Source: an uncultured Lentisphaerota bacterium | Lineage (GTDB): Bacteria > Verrucomicrobiota > Kiritimatiellia > RFP12 > UBA1067 | Reading direction: 5' to 3' | DNA length: 56,840 nt | Assembly (NCBI GenBank): GCA_900321255.1 | Contig: ONVK01000004.1 | Coordinates: 1 to 56,840, forward strand | Shown here: positions 1-8,313 of the stretch, one piece after another | Position numbering within the stretch: the stretch's first letter is position 1 | Layout of the letters: the number at the start of each line of letters is the position of its first letter | The notes under the pieces: generated by a model | Told to the model about the DNA's origin: nothing | Databases searched by the model: none | Seen by the model: the letters and a program-made list of their open reading frames with translations, nothing else | Translations under genes and position numbers: made by a program

Positions 1-386
1 TGGGGAAGGTCGACGCCGATGACCTTGTCGTTGAAGAACAGCGCCTTGACCTCCATCTCGTCCATGAGGAAGTACTTCTTGTCGCCCATGACGTCGTAGC
101 TGACGCGGATCTCCTCGAAGTTGTCGTCGGTGAAGACGAACGCCGTGCCGTCGTCGTACGAGTACGTGACGCTCATCTGCACGAGCTCGGGCTTCTCGAA
201 CTTGTCGCCCGAGCGGTAGCTCTTGGTGCAGCCGCCGCCGGTCATCATGTTCCTGAGCTTGCAGTTGTAGATCGCCTGTCCCTTGCCAGGCTTCGAGAAC
301 GAGAACTCCGTGATTTCCCACGGCTCCCCGTCGATAAGAAGCTTCACACCCTTGTGCAGCTCTCCGGCTCCGATTACTTCGCCCAT
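1..386 (-). CDS. efp: Elongation factor P, C-terminus cut by the window edge
   Basis: Elongation factor P binds stalled ribosomes between the P and E sites and rescues polyproline synthesis in the cytoplasm. The visible 128 residues read as the N-terminal KOW-like domain and the start of the central OB domain. The conserved KPGKGQA loop lies at residues 32-38, and K35 corresponds to the lysine that is modified in many bacteria. The ATG at 386 follows an AGGAG ribosome site eight bases upstream. The protein begins MGEVIGAGEL, slightly different from the usual start. The gene has its own candidate promoter and follows pcrA. The rest of the gene lies left of the window. Confidence 0.93.
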   Translation of the reverse strand, partial: MGEVIGAGELHKGVKLLIDGEPWEITEFSFSKPGKGQAIYNCKLRNMMTGGGCTKSYRSGDKFEKPELVQMSVTYSYDDGTAFVFTDDNFEEIRVSYDVMGDKKYFLMDEMEVKALFFNDKVIGVDLP

Positions 387-426
387 TTTTTGGCTCCTGT
401 TTCCTTTAATGGTTAAAAACGACAAT

Positions 427-455
427 AGTATACCAAAATCGGGCTGTAATGAAAA
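427..455 (-). promoter_or_regulatory. Candidate sigma-70 promoter for efp
   Basis: On the minus strand TTTTCA (450-455) and TATACT (427-432) are separated by 17 bases, about 40 bases before the efp start. The -10 box is good and the -35 is weak. It lies in the 87-base gap after the pcrA stop. Confidence 0.5.
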
Positions 456-473
456 CGCCCCGCAGCCGGATTT

Positions 474-2612
474 TCAGCGGAGCGAGGCGCTGGAAAGCCA
501 GCGCGTCGTCGCGAGGCGGTCGAAGCAGACCTGGCAGATCGGATCCTTCGCGTCCGTCGCGACGACCGTTCCCTCCCCGAACACCTCGTGCCTGACGCGC
601 GCGCCGACGGGAAACACCGCAGGCGCGGCGCGGGGCGCGGACTCCTCGGCGAGCTTCTTCCTGAGCGACGCGACGAGGTCCTCCCTCGGCGGCTCCACGT
701 AGTCTACCGCGCTCTGGTCGATGTCGAGGAAGAAGCGCGACGGGAACTTCGGCGTGCCGTCGAAGCCGCATCCACCAGACGACGTGAGGTAGAGCCCCCT
801 CTCCGCGCGCGTCACAGCGACGAACGCGAGGCGGCGCTCCTCCTCCATCTGCTCCTTCGACTCCGTCTTGCGCGACGGCAGCACGCCCTCGTCGAGCGCG
901 CAGAGGAAGACGTGCGGGAATTCGAGCCCCTTCGCAGTGTGCACCGTCATCAGCTTCACGCGGTCGCCCTTCCCGCTGTCCGCGTCGCGGTTCGTGAAGA
1001 GCGCGACGTGCGCGAGGTACTCACCGACGGAGCACTCCTCGCCGCTCGCCGCCTCGTACTGGACGATTCCGTTCTTCAGCTCAGACACGTTGTCCAGGCG
1101 CGTCTGCGAGCCCTCGGTGCGAAGCATCGCCTCGTACCCGCTCTCGTCGAGGAGCGCGGAGAGGAGCTCCGACGGGCGCTCCGACGAATTCTGGTGGCGC
1201 TCCACGAGATCGACGAGCTCGCGCGCCTTCGTGCCCTTGAATATCTCCGCGTCGAGCGACGATTTAAGAGTCTCGTACAGCGTCTTGCCCTCTTCCTCCG
1301 CGCGCTCGCGCAAAAACGCCATGCGGCGCGTCCCGATGTTTCGGCGCGGCACATTTGCCGCGCGCGCGAAGGCGAGGTCGTCGCGCGAGTAGACGAGGCG
1401 AAGGTACGAGAGCGCGTCCTTTATCTCCGCGCGGTCGTAGAACGCGACGCCGCTGTAGATCGCGTACGGAACCTCCGCCTTCTTGAGCTGGGTCTCGAGC
1501 TCGCGCGTCACGAAGTGCGCGCGGTAGATGACAGCCATCGCGGAGTACGGAACGCCCTCCTTGTGCAGCCCGCGCATCTTCCGCGCGATCCACTCCGCCT
1601 CGTCCGCCGGGTTCTTCGCATGGCGGCAGAGGACGCGCGGACCCTCCCCGCGCATCGACACGAGGTTCTTCTCGATGCGCATTGCGTTCTTCGCGATGAG
1701 GGAGTTCGCGACGGACAGGACCTCGTTCGTCGAGCGGTAGTTCCTGTTCATCACAATCGTCTTCACGCCCGTGAAGCGCTTGTCGAAGTCGAGCAGGTAC
1801 TTCACGTTCGCGCCGCGCCACGAGTAGATCGTCTGGTCAGGATCGCCAACGACGAACAGGTTGCGGTGATGCGCGACGAGCGTCTCCATCAGCTCGTACT
1901 GGAGCGGGTCCACGTCCTGGAACTCGTCGATCATCACGTACTCGAGGCGCTCCCGCCACTTGCGGCGCACCTCGGGATGGTCGCGGAATATCTGGAGCGT
2001 GAGGAGGATGAGGTCGTTGTAGTCGAGCGCGAAGCACTTCTTCTCGTAGTAGACGTAGCCGCGGAAGAGGATCTCGCCGACGGTCGACGCGTCGCGGTAG
2101 CGCGCGCGGAGCGTCTCCAGGGGGAGCTCCACCATCTCGCGGCAGTATCCACGCTCCTTGATCGTCTTGCGGACCTCGAACATGTCGCGCGCGTCGGAGA
2201 ACGTGCAGTCGCGCATCGTGAGGCCGCGCTCCTCGTAGATGGTGCGCAGTATCGCGTCGATGTCGGGATTGTCGAGGACGGGGAAGTTCTGCGGATACCC
2301 GACGCAGTGCCCGTCCTCGCGTATCACCCCTGCGCAGAAGCCGTGGAAAGTGTTGACGAGCCCCGAGCCGATGTCCCCGACGAGGCTTCTGATGCGCGCG
2401 CGCATCTCGTTCGCAGACTTGTTTGAGAACGTGACGCAGAGGATATGCCCCGGAAGGACGCCGAGCCGCTTCACGAGGTAGGCGAAGCGGTGGGCGAGCG
2501 CACGGGTCTTTCCGCTGCCCGCCCCCGCGACGACGCGCACGAAGCCCTCGGTCGTCTCGACCGCCCGCCGCTGCTCGTCGTTGAGCCCGTCCAGGATGCT
2601 GTCGCTGCCCAT
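474..2612 (-). CDS. pcrA: UvrD/PcrA-type superfamily 1A DNA helicase
   Basis: This 712-residue protein is an ATP-dependent 3'-5' DNA helicase of the UvrD/PcrA/Rep family, acting in excision repair, mismatch repair or removal of stalled replication complexes. The Q-motif region (LNDEQRRAV) precedes Walker A AGAGSGKT at residues 29-36. Motif II reads DEFQD, motif IV/V residues are present, and motif VI reads VAVTRAERGLYLT. The C-terminus (about 660-712) has the small VRHEVFGEGTVV module typical of PcrA tails that contact RNA polymerase. Length is normal. The ATG at 2612 follows a purine-rich GGGGGGAG 16 bases after the pantothenate kinase stop, so the two are probably co-transcribed. Telling PcrA from UvrD or Rep would need a phylogeny. 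Confidence 0.93.
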   Translation of the reverse strand: MGSDSILDGLNDEQRRAVETTEGFVRVVAGAGSGKTRALAHRFAYLVKRLGVLPGHILCVTFSNKSANEMRARIRSLVGDIGSGLVNTFHGFCAGVIREDGHCVGYPQNFPVLDNPDIDAILRTIYEERGLTMRDCTFSDARDMFEVRKTIKERGYCREMVELPLETLRARYRDASTVGEILFRGYVYYEKKCFALDYNDLILLTLQIFRDHPEVRRKWRERLEYVMIDEFQDVDPLQYELMETLVAHHRNLFVVGDPDQTIYSWRGANVKYLLDFDKRFTGVKTIVMNRNYRSTNEVLSVANSLIAKNAMRIEKNLVSMRGEGPRVLCRHAKNPADEAEWIARKMRGLHKEGVPYSAMAVIYRAHFVTRELETQLKKAEVPYAIYSGVAFYDRAEIKDALSYLRLVYSRDDLAFARAANVPRRNIGTRRMAFLRERAEEEGKTLYETLKSSLDAEIFKGTKARELVDLVERHQNSSERPSELLSALLDESGYEAMLRTEGSQTRLDNVSELKNGIVQYEAASGEECSVGEYLAHVALFTNRDADSGKGDRVKLMTVHTAKGLEFPHVFLCALDEGVLPSRKTESKEQMEEERRLAFVAVTRAERGLYLTSSGGCGFDGTPKFPSRFFLDIDQSAVDYVEPPREDLVASLRKKLAEESAPRAAPAVFPVGARVRHEVFGEGTVVATDAKDPICQVCFDRLATTRWLSSASLR

Positions 2613-2628
2613 GGCGGAGGCTCCCCCC

Positions 2629-3420
2629 TCAGGTGGCGCAGACGAGTCCCGTGCCGTACAGCGTGAGCGTCGGGTCGACGACGAACGGCAGGTCGAGATC
2701 CTTCAAGACCCACTTGGCGAAACCGCCCGTCGCGACGAGCCGGAACTCCTCGTTGAAGTTGCGCTTGAGCTCGGCGACAATCTCGCGCACCATGCCGCGG
2801 TAGCCGACGAGCGCACCGAAGCGCATCGCCTCCTCGGTCGATCGGCCGATCTTCGGAGCACGGCCTGCGCCGATCTTCATGCGGGGGAGCTTTGCCGTCC
2901 TCTCGAAGAGGTAGTCGCGCATCAGCGGGAACCCGGGCGCAATCACGCCGCCGCGCCACACGCGGTCGCGCGTCACTACCGCGGCGGTGAGCGCCGTCCC
3001 GAAATCCATCACGAGCACGGGCGCGCCGTAGCGCGAAACAGCGCCGGCGGCATCTGCGAGACGGTCAGCGCCGATCGTCTCGGGCTTCGGGTAGTCGATC
3101 TTGAGCATCAACTGTCTGCCAGTCGTTGCTTCGAAGCACTTATGCGTGACCTGGCGGAAGGCAAGGCCGTGCGCCTTCGCAAACATGCGCCACGCGCGGT
3201 CGGCTTTCGGCACGACCGAGACGTAGGCGAGAGCGAGCGGGGGAGCGGGGGAGTTGGAGAGTGAGGGAGTGGAGGAGTGGAGGAGTTTAATCAGCGACGC
3301 AACGATACGGGAGGCCTCAGTGAAGCCGCCGTCGCAGTGGGCCACATGACTCACACGGCCGTCGGACCAAAGTCCCACGGCCGTGGATGTGTTGCCTACG
3401 TCTACTACGATGAGCTTCAC
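2629..3420 (-). CDS. coaX: Type III pantothenate kinase
   Basis: Type III pantothenate kinase phosphorylates pantothenate, the first step of coenzyme A synthesis, and is not inhibited by CoA. The 263-residue protein starts with the DVGNT phosphate-binding motif (D7-T11) of the ASKHA fold. It continues with the second motif around VLVMDFGTALT and the conserved GGVIAPGFPLM and RTAKLP segments. The start is a GTG at 3420 that overlaps the TGA of the upstream lipoprotein gene (GTGA), implying translational coupling. A long Ser/Pro-rich insertion near residues 48-58 (HSSTPSLSNSPAPP) is unusual for the family. Confidence 0.93.
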   Translation of the reverse strand: MKLIVVDVGNTSTAVGLWSDGRVSHVAHCDGGFTEASRIVASLIKLLHSSTPSLSNSPAPPLALAYVSVVPKADRAWRMFAKAHGLAFRQVTHKCFEATTGRQLMLKIDYPKPETIGADRLADAAGAVSRYGAPVLVMDFGTALTAAVVTRDRVWRGGVIAPGFPLMRDYLFERTAKLPRMKIGAGRAPKIGRSTEEAMRFGALVGYRGMVREIVAELKRNFNEEFRLVATGGFAKWVLKDLDLPFVVDPTLTLYGTGLVCAT

Positions 3421-3911
3421 TTGCAGAGCCGAAGCTGCTGGTCGCAGAATGTCTTCACGTAGCCATCGTCAGACGCGGCCCTCGCGCGCTCGAGCGCGGC
3501 GACCCAGACCTTGCGGCATGCGGGCGCCTTGGGGCACTTCGGGCACATCACGAGCTGCGTCACGGCGGCGATCTGCGTGAGCGCAACCGGGTCGCCGTCG
3601 TAGGACGTGCCGATCTTCGCCAAGAGCGCGTCGGCCGCAGCGGGCGTCTCGACGAACGCCTTCAGAACCTCGGGCTTCGTCGCGTCCGCGACGAGCTTGG
3701 GGTTGGCGCGCTGCCACTCGTAGGCCATCTGGTAGCCGTCCACATGCGCCATCGCGGCGCCATACGAGGCGTAGGCCGTCGCGTTGGGCTGGCCAAGCTC
3801 ACACTTGGGCTCGAACGCGCCGTACTTCGGCTCTGTCGCGCAGCCGGCCGCGAAAAGAAGGACGAGCGACGCGAGACTCGCGACCCGAATCATTTTTTCC
3901 TTTGCAATCAT
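3417..3911 (-). CDS. Small hypothetical lipoprotein
   Basis: This is a 164-residue protein of unknown function. The N-terminus is a signal peptide ending in a lipobox (LLFAAGC, Cys near residue 24), so the mature protein should be lipid-anchored. The remainder is Ala-rich with several cysteines, including MCPKCPKAPAC near residue 130, which may form disulfides or bind a metal. The ATG at 3911 has AAAGGAG eight bases upstream, which favours it over the internal Met seven codons later. It overlaps coaX by four bases. No family was recognised. Confidence 0.75.
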   Translation of the reverse strand: MIAKEKMIRVASLASLVLLFAAGCATEPKYGAFEPKCELGQPNATAYASYGAAMAHVDGYQMAYEWQRANPKLVADATKPEVLKAFVETPAAADALLAKIGTSYDGDPVALTQIAAVTQLVMCPKCPKAPACRKVWVAALERARAASDDGYVKTFCDQQLRLCK

Positions 3912-3945
3912 CTTAAGCTCCTTTCGCTTTGCAGCAGCGCAGACG

Positions 3946-3969
3946 ACTCTGCGTCTCTGCGCCTCTGCG
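3946..3969. repeat. Three tandem copies of an 8-base unit (NCTCTGCG)
   Basis: CTCTGCG occurs three times at exact 8-base spacing (3947-3953, 3955-3961, 3963-3969) just upstream of the lipoprotein gene. On the minus strand it reads as repeated CGCAGAG. Such units are found as dispersed intergenic repeats in several bacterial genomes. It lies in the 65-base gap between the oxidoreductase stop and the lipoprotein start. Confidence 0.7.
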
Positions 3970-3976
3970 TTAAAAA

Positions 3977-5305
3977 TCAGCCGAACATCTCCTTGCGCCA
4001 CGGCTCGCGCATCATGTCGTCCTGGTAGAGGAAGCGCTCCGCCGCCTCGTCGTTCTTCGCGTGAAGCGTGACGGGGTCGAACTCGAACCCGCGCCCGAGG
4101 CGCCACGCGACGATGGCGAGGTTGAACATCGTCGACGAGCGGAAGCCGTTCGACTCGTTGAGCGCGAACGTCTTGCGGTTTACACAGGAGTCGATGAAGT
4201 CGGTCTGCTGCGGCGCGGGCTTCGGAAGATCGGCGAGCGTCTTGAGGACCTTCTCCTCGCTCCACCACGTTCCGTCCGCCTCGCGGATGCGGAGCGTCTT
4301 GCCGTCCTTCGCCTTCTTGTAGACGCAAAGGCCGTTCGAGCCCCTGAGAAGCGGCTCGTCGCGAAGCGACACGTCGCCGTCGAGGATCACCTCCGTGCCG
4401 TCGGCGTAGGTCAGCGTGAAGCGGTCGAAGCTGCCGACCGCCTCGGGATGCTGCTTGAGCCCCTTGTAGTCGATCTTGACTGGCGACGTCTCGTCCTTGC
4501 AGAGAAGGTACTGCAGCGGGTCGAGGTAGTGCTGCGCCATGTCGCCAAGCCCGCCGGAGTCGTAGTCCCAGTAGCCGCGGAAGGACGTGCCGAAGCGGTG
4601 GTCGCTGTAGGGTTTCCACGGCGCAGGGCCGAGCCACATATCCCAGTCAAGCCCTTCGGGGATCATCTGCGCCTTGTCCTGGACGCGGCCCGACCAGCCG
4701 AACTTCCACGTGAAGCCCTGGCCTTCGCCGAAGACGCACTTAAGCGGGCCGTTGCCAAGGAGTCCGTTCTCGACGATCTGGCGGATCGGCTCGACGGGCG
4801 TGCCGAAGCCGTAGAACGAGCCCTGGAAGCGGAACCACGTGTTGAGGCGGAACATGCGCTTCTGGGCCTGGATGACCTCCTTCACGCGAACGCCCTCGCC
4901 GACCGTGCGCGTCATGGGCTTTTCGCACCAGACGTCCTTGCCGGCCTTCGCCGCCATGACGCTCTGGACACCGTGCCAGTGCGGAGGCGTGCAGATGTGG
5001 ACGATGTCGACGTCCGGGTCGTTGATAAGCTCGATGAAGTTCTTGTAGCCCTTGATCTTGCCCCAACCGCACTTCTCGGCGGCGGCAAGGCCCGCCGCGA
5101 CGCGCGGAGCGTAGCAGTCGGTGAGGCCGACGAGCCGCGAGCCCTGGAACGGCAAGTGGTTGGCGCTGTGCGCGATCTCGCCGAAACCGATCAGCGCGCG
5201 AGTTAGCTGGTTGGAAGGAGCCGTAGCCCCCCAAAGGACCTTGGCCGGGACGATGTTGAACGCCCCAAGCGCGGCCGCACCTTTAAGGAATTCTCTTCTT
5301 TTCAT
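3977..5305 (-). CDS. Tat-exported Gfo/Idh/MocA family oxidoreductase
   Basis: This 442-residue enzyme belongs to the Gfo/Idh/MocA NAD(P)-dependent oxidoreductases, which act mainly on sugars and inositols. The N-terminus carries a twin-arginine signal (KRREFLKGAAALGAF), so the folded protein is probably exported with its cofactor. The Rossmann domain follows with IGFGEIAHSANHLP near residue 39. The family's catalytic Glu-Lys-Pro is in VWCEKPMTRTVGEG near residue 131, preceded by VHICTPPHWHG. The C-terminal domain contains GLGDMAQHYLD, where the His is a likely catalytic residue. Enzymes of this kind are highly multiplied in PVC bacteria and often serve polysaccharide breakdown. The substrate cannot be read from the sequence. 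Confidence 0.9.
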   Translation of the reverse strand: MKRREFLKGAAALGAFNIVPAKVLWGATAPSNQLTRALIGFGEIAHSANHLPFQGSRLVGLTDCYAPRVAAGLAAAEKCGWGKIKGYKNFIELINDPDVDIVHICTPPHWHGVQSVMAAKAGKDVWCEKPMTRTVGEGVRVKEVIQAQKRMFRLNTWFRFQGSFYGFGTPVEPIRQIVENGLLGNGPLKCVFGEGQGFTWKFGWSGRVQDKAQMIPEGLDWDMWLGPAPWKPYSDHRFGTSFRGYWDYDSGGLGDMAQHYLDPLQYLLCKDETSPVKIDYKGLKQHPEAVGSFDRFTLTYADGTEVILDGDVSLRDEPLLRGSNGLCVYKKAKDGKTLRIREADGTWWSEEKVLKTLADLPKPAPQQTDFIDSCVNRKTFALNESNGFRSSTMFNLAIVAWRLGRGFEFDPVTLHAKNDEAAERFLYQDDMMREPWRKEMFG

Positions 5306-5380
5306 GTCTCTGTCCGATTCCCTTTTCGTGTATTTAGTGTATTTCGTGGTTTAGATTTCGCAGTTCTGAAATCGCCTGCG

Positions 5381-6271
5381 TCAGACCTTGCGCCATTCGA
5401 GCGAAAGGTCCACCGACCCCGCCGAGTGGGTGAGGCACCCGAGCGAAATCGCGGTGACGCCAGTCGCGGCAACCTCTTTCGCGCGCTCGAGCGTAATGCC
5501 GCCGGAGGCCTCGGTCCTGGAAATCCCCTTGCACATCTTCACGCACTTCTTCATGTCCGCGCAGGACATGTTGTCGAGCATTATCCACTCTGGCTTCGCC
5601 TTAAGCGCGCTCGCGCACTCCCGCAAGCTTTCGACCTCGACTTCGACGGCGAGCTTGGGGAACTTTTTCCGCGCCGCGACGACGGCCTGGTCGAGCTCGT
5701 CGGGATCGCCGCCCTTCCAGAGACGGCGGTGGTTGTCCTTCATGAGGACGCGGTCGTACATGCCAAGCCGGTGGTTCGTGCCGCCGCCGCAGGTGACGGC
5801 GTACTTCTCGAAGACGCGGAGCCCCGGCGTAGTCTTGCGCGTGTCGAGGATGAGCGTGCCGTAGCGCTTCGTCGCGTCGACGAACTTCCTCGCGAGCGTC
5901 GCAGTCGCGCACATGCGCTGCATGAAATTGAGTGCAGTGCGTTCCGCTGCGAGAATCGACCGCGCCTTGCCGCGGAAGGAAAGAATCGGTTCCTTCGGCT
6001 TCACGACGGAGCCGTCGGGTTTGTGGATCACGACCTTGATCTTCGGGTCCACCGCCTTCATGACGGCCTTTGCGACAGTCGCGCCGGCGACTACGCAGCC
6101 AGTCCCCTTCGCGTATATCTCGCCAGTCGCGACGGCCTTGGGGTCGACAAGCGCCTCGCTCGTCGCGTCGCACCACTTCGACTTGCGCGCGTCGAGCGCA
6201 TCGGCGAGATCCTCGTCCAGCGCGAGCCGTACGGCTGCGCGGGCCCTCGTGGAAAGCATGACGTCCTTCAT
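5381..6271 (-). CDS. nadC: Nicotinate-nucleotide pyrophosphorylase (quinolinate phosphoribosyltransferase)
   Basis: NadC converts quinolinate and PRPP to nicotinate mononucleotide, CO2 and pyrophosphate in de novo NAD synthesis. The 296-residue protein has the diagnostic run from LDTRKTTPGLR through EKYAVTCGGG and NHRLGMYDRVLMKDNH, which binds quinolinate and PRPP. The C-terminal barrel glycine-rich strand SGGITLERA is also present. The ATG at 6271 (MKDVMLSTRARAAV) was chosen because an upstream ATG at 6295 would overlap the stop of the preceding membrane protein, and AGGGGA lies about 11 bases before 6271. A third possible start is at 6259. The nearby nadA and nadB are not in the window. Confidence 0.9.
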   Translation of the reverse strand: MKDVMLSTRARAAVRLALDEDLADALDARKSKWCDATSEALVDPKAVATGEIYAKGTGCVVAGATVAKAVMKAVDPKIKVVIHKPDGSVVKPKEPILSFRGKARSILAAERTALNFMQRMCATATLARKFVDATKRYGTLILDTRKTTPGLRVFEKYAVTCGGGTNHRLGMYDRVLMKDNHRRLWKGGDPDELDQAVVAARKKFPKLAVEVEVESLRECASALKAKPEWIMLDNMSCADMKKCVKMCKGISRTEASGGITLERAKEVAATGVTAISLGCLTHSAGSVDLSLEWRKV

Positions 6272-6287
6272 ACGGAAGAGACGTCCC

Positions 6288-6518
6288 CTATGCAAACCTC
6301 AGGAATTCCCAATGCTTGTAGATCATCACCGTGAGCGTGACGGTGATGACAAAGGCGATCAGCCCGAACACGAGCGCGGTGGTTGCCGCGGACTTGCTGA
6401 TGTAGCCGTGGCGCGGCGCTGTGGTATCTACGGGCTCGAGCTTGAACCTGTCGGCGATCGCGGCGCCGCCGGCGCCTTCGCCGCCTGCCGGCTTCTTCAT
6501 TGGCTTCTTGATCTTCAT
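6288..6518 (-). CDS. Hypothetical one-TM membrane protein
   Basis: This is a 76-residue protein of unknown function. The first 40 residues are Lys/Pro/Gly-rich and polar. A single hydrophobic segment of about 22 residues (TTALVFGLIAFVITVTLTVMIY) follows at about 46-67, with a short charged tail, suggesting a cytoplasmic N-terminus. It lies 16 bases before nadC. A near-consensus promoter ends five bases before the ATG, so its mRNA is probably leaderless. Confidence 0.7.
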   Translation of the reverse strand: MKIKKPMKKPAGGEGAGGAAIADRFKLEPVDTTAPRHGYISKSAATTALVFGLIAFVITVTLTVMIYKHWEFLRFA

Positions 6519-6524
6519 GCGTCA

Positions 6525-6554
6525 ATTATACCTAAAAAACCCCGCGGAAGTCAA
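6525..6554 (-). promoter_or_regulatory. Near-consensus sigma-70 promoter, apparently leaderless
   Basis: On the minus strand TTGACT (6549-6554) and TATAAT (6525-6530) are 18 bases apart. The ATG at 6518 begins six bases after the -10 box, so transcription should start at or next to the start codon. It probably drives the membrane protein, nadC and the genes beyond. Confidence 0.75.
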
Positions 6555-6582
6555 GTGCGGCACGACCTCCAGTCACATTGCG

Positions 6583-6618
6583 AAAAGAAAGAGCCGCGCG
6601 TCAGAAGACGCACGGCTC
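6583..6618 (-). terminator. Rho-independent terminator after rpsU
   Basis: Read on the minus strand, a GAGCCG/CGGCTC and GCGTC/GACGC stem with one internal mismatch (6591-6618) and a four-base loop is followed by a T-rich tail (6583-6590). It closes the ribosomal operon 32 bases after the rpsU stop. Confidence 0.75.
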
Positions 6619-6650
6619 TGCGCACTTTCGCGCTGTATTCCGCGAGGAGC

Positions 6651-6854
6651 TTAGTTGAGCTCCATGCGGCCGCGGCGCGAGCGGTTGCGGATGCGGGCGC
6701 GCTGGGATTTCTTGCGCGCCTTGACGCAGGGCTTCTCGAAGTAGCGCTGGTCGCGGATGGTCTTGAGGAGACCCTCCTTGTCGAGGATCTTCTTCATGCG
6801 CTTTAGGCCGCGTTCAACGGACTCGCCCTTCTTGAGCTTGAGCACGATAGCCAT
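6651..6854 (-). CDS. rpsU: 30S ribosomal protein S21
   Basis: S21 is a small basic protein near the anti-Shine-Dalgarno end of 16S rRNA on the 30S platform. The 67-residue product begins MAIVLKLKKGESVERGLKRM, contains the RYFEKP motif and ends in a Lys/Arg-rich tail. The ATG at 6854 overlaps the rplQ stop (TAATG), so translation is coupled. S21 more often lies near dnaG and rpoD, so its position at the end of the alpha operon is a local peculiarity. Confidence 0.93.
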   Translation of the reverse strand: MAIVLKLKKGESVERGLKRMKKILDKEGLLKTIRDQRYFEKPCVKARKKSQRARIRNRSRRGRMELN

Positions 6855-7261
6855 TATTTCACCTCCTTCGCCTGCTCTTCGGCAGCGGCCGGGGCGGCGA
6901 GCTCCGCCGCGCAGGTCCACTGGAGGATACACATCTCAGCCGCGTCGCCCCTGCGGGTCCCGAGCTTGACGATGCGTGTGTAGCCGCCCTTGCGATCCTT
7001 CATCGCGGGGGCGATCTTGTCGAAGAGCTTCTGGACGGCCTTCGGCTGGAGGAGGCGGCTCGCGGCGAGGCGGCGGGCCGCGAGATCGCCCTTCTTGGCG
7101 ATCGTCACGATCTTGTCCGCGTCCTTGCGGGCCTCCTTGGCCTTCGGCAGGGTCGTCTTGATCGACTCGGCGAGGATAAGGTTGGTGACGAGGCTCTTCA
7201 TGAGCATCGCGCGATGCTCGGAAGAACGCCCGAACTTCTTCATTACTCTTTGATGACGCAT
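6854..7261 (-). CDS. rplQ: 50S ribosomal protein L17
   Basis: L17 lies near the peptide exit tunnel of the large subunit. The 135-residue protein starts with the family signature MRHQRVMKKFGRSSEHRAML and ends with GGYTRIVKLGTRRGDAAEM before an Ala/Glu-rich extension. It follows rpoA by 18 bases, the common bacterial order. Confidence 0.95.
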   Translation of the reverse strand: MRHQRVMKKFGRSSEHRAMLMKSLVTNLILAESIKTTLPKAKEARKDADKIVTIAKKGDLAARRLAASRLLQPKAVQKLFDKIAPAMKDRKGGYTRIVKLGTRRGDAAEMCILQWTCAAELAAPAAAEEQAKEVK

Positions 7262-7279
7262 TGCTTTAAACCTTCTTGA

Positions 7280-8278
7280 TTACTTCTTGGACTCGAGGAG
7301 GTCGGCGTCGAACTTGTAGCCGAGGCTGAGGCCCAGCTGGACGAGCTTCTCCTTGATCTCAGTGAGCGACTTCTTGCCGAAGTTGCGGTACTTGAGCATG
7401 TCGGCCTCGGTCTTCGAGGCGAGCTCGCCCACGGTCGAGATGTTCGCGTTGTTGAGGCAGTTCGCCGCGCGGACCGAGAGCTCGATCTCGTTGACGGACA
7501 TGTTGAGGAGCTTCCTGAGGCGCTCGCGCTCGTCGGCGTCCTTCTTCTCGGTGTCCTCGAACTCGAGCGTCTCCTCGCCGGCGTAGTCGACGAACACGTC
7601 GAGGTGGCGGCGGAGAACCGCGCCTGCGGTCTTGAGCGCCTCCTCGGGGTCGATGCGGCCGTCGGTCCAGATGTCGAGAACGAGCTTCTCGTAGTCGGTG
7701 CGCTGACCGACGCGGGTGTTCTCGACGAGGAAGTTGACGCGCGTGACGGGCGAGAAGATCGAGTCGATGGCGATCTTGCCGATCTCCTGGTCGGGCTTCT
7801 TGTTGCCGTCGGCGAGGCAGAAGCCGCGTCCCGTGCGGACGTCGCACTCCATCTCTATGGAACCGTCGACGTCGAGGGTGCAGATCTCCTGGCGCGGATT
7901 GAGCACCTGGACGTTGTTCTCGGTCGCGAAGTCGCCGGCGGTCACGGTGCAGGGCCCTTTGGCCTTGAGGGTGATCGTCTGGGCGTCGCGCGTGTACGTC
8001 TTGAGAAGGACGCGCTTGAGGTTGAGGACGATATCGGTCACGTCCTCCGCGCAGCCCTTGATCGTGCAGAACTCGTGGCTCACGTCCTTGATCTTGACCG
8101 CCGAGATGGCGGCGCCCTCGATGGACGAGAGCAGGACGCGGCGGAGCGAGTTGCCGATCGTGCGCGCATAGCCGATTTCGAAAGGTTCCGCCGTGAAACG
8201 GGTGTACGTCGCGGTGGCCGTGGATTCGTCCTTCTGGACGCCCTTCGGCATTTCGAAGCGGCTCAAACGGATAGGCAT
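7280..8278 (-). CDS. rpoA: DNA-directed RNA polymerase subunit alpha
   Basis: The alpha subunit dimerises to nucleate RNA polymerase assembly, and its C-terminal domain binds UP elements and activators. The 332-residue protein has the N-terminal assembly domain (EPFEIGYARTIGNSLRRVLLSS near residues 31-52), a central insert domain and an acidic linker. The C-terminal helix-hairpin-helix domain (SVRAANCLNNANISTVGEL, about 267-285) is complete. Length is normal. It lies between rpsD and rplQ, as is usual. Confidence 0.96.
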   Translation of the reverse strand: MPIRLSRFEMPKGVQKDESTATATYTRFTAEPFEIGYARTIGNSLRRVLLSSIEGAAISAVKIKDVSHEFCTIKGCAEDVTDIVLNLKRVLLKTYTRDAQTITLKAKGPCTVTAGDFATENNVQVLNPRQEICTLDVDGSIEMECDVRTGRGFCLADGNKKPDQEIGKIAIDSIFSPVTRVNFLVENTRVGQRTDYEKLVLDIWTDGRIDPEEALKTAGAVLRRHLDVFVDYAGEETLEFEDTEKKDADERERLRKLLNMSVNEIELSVRAANCLNNANISTVGELASKTEADMLKYRNFGKKSLTEIKEKLVQLGLSLGYKFDADLLESKK

Positions 8279-8313
8279 TTGTTACCTCCCTGTGAAGTGG
8301 TTGGAACGGACGA

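Noticed and set aside
588-2426. 612-residue open frame on the plus strand opposite pcrA
   Set aside because: It is Arg/Ala/Val-rich antisense shadow of a well-supported helicase gene in high-GC DNA, with no domain or ribosome site.
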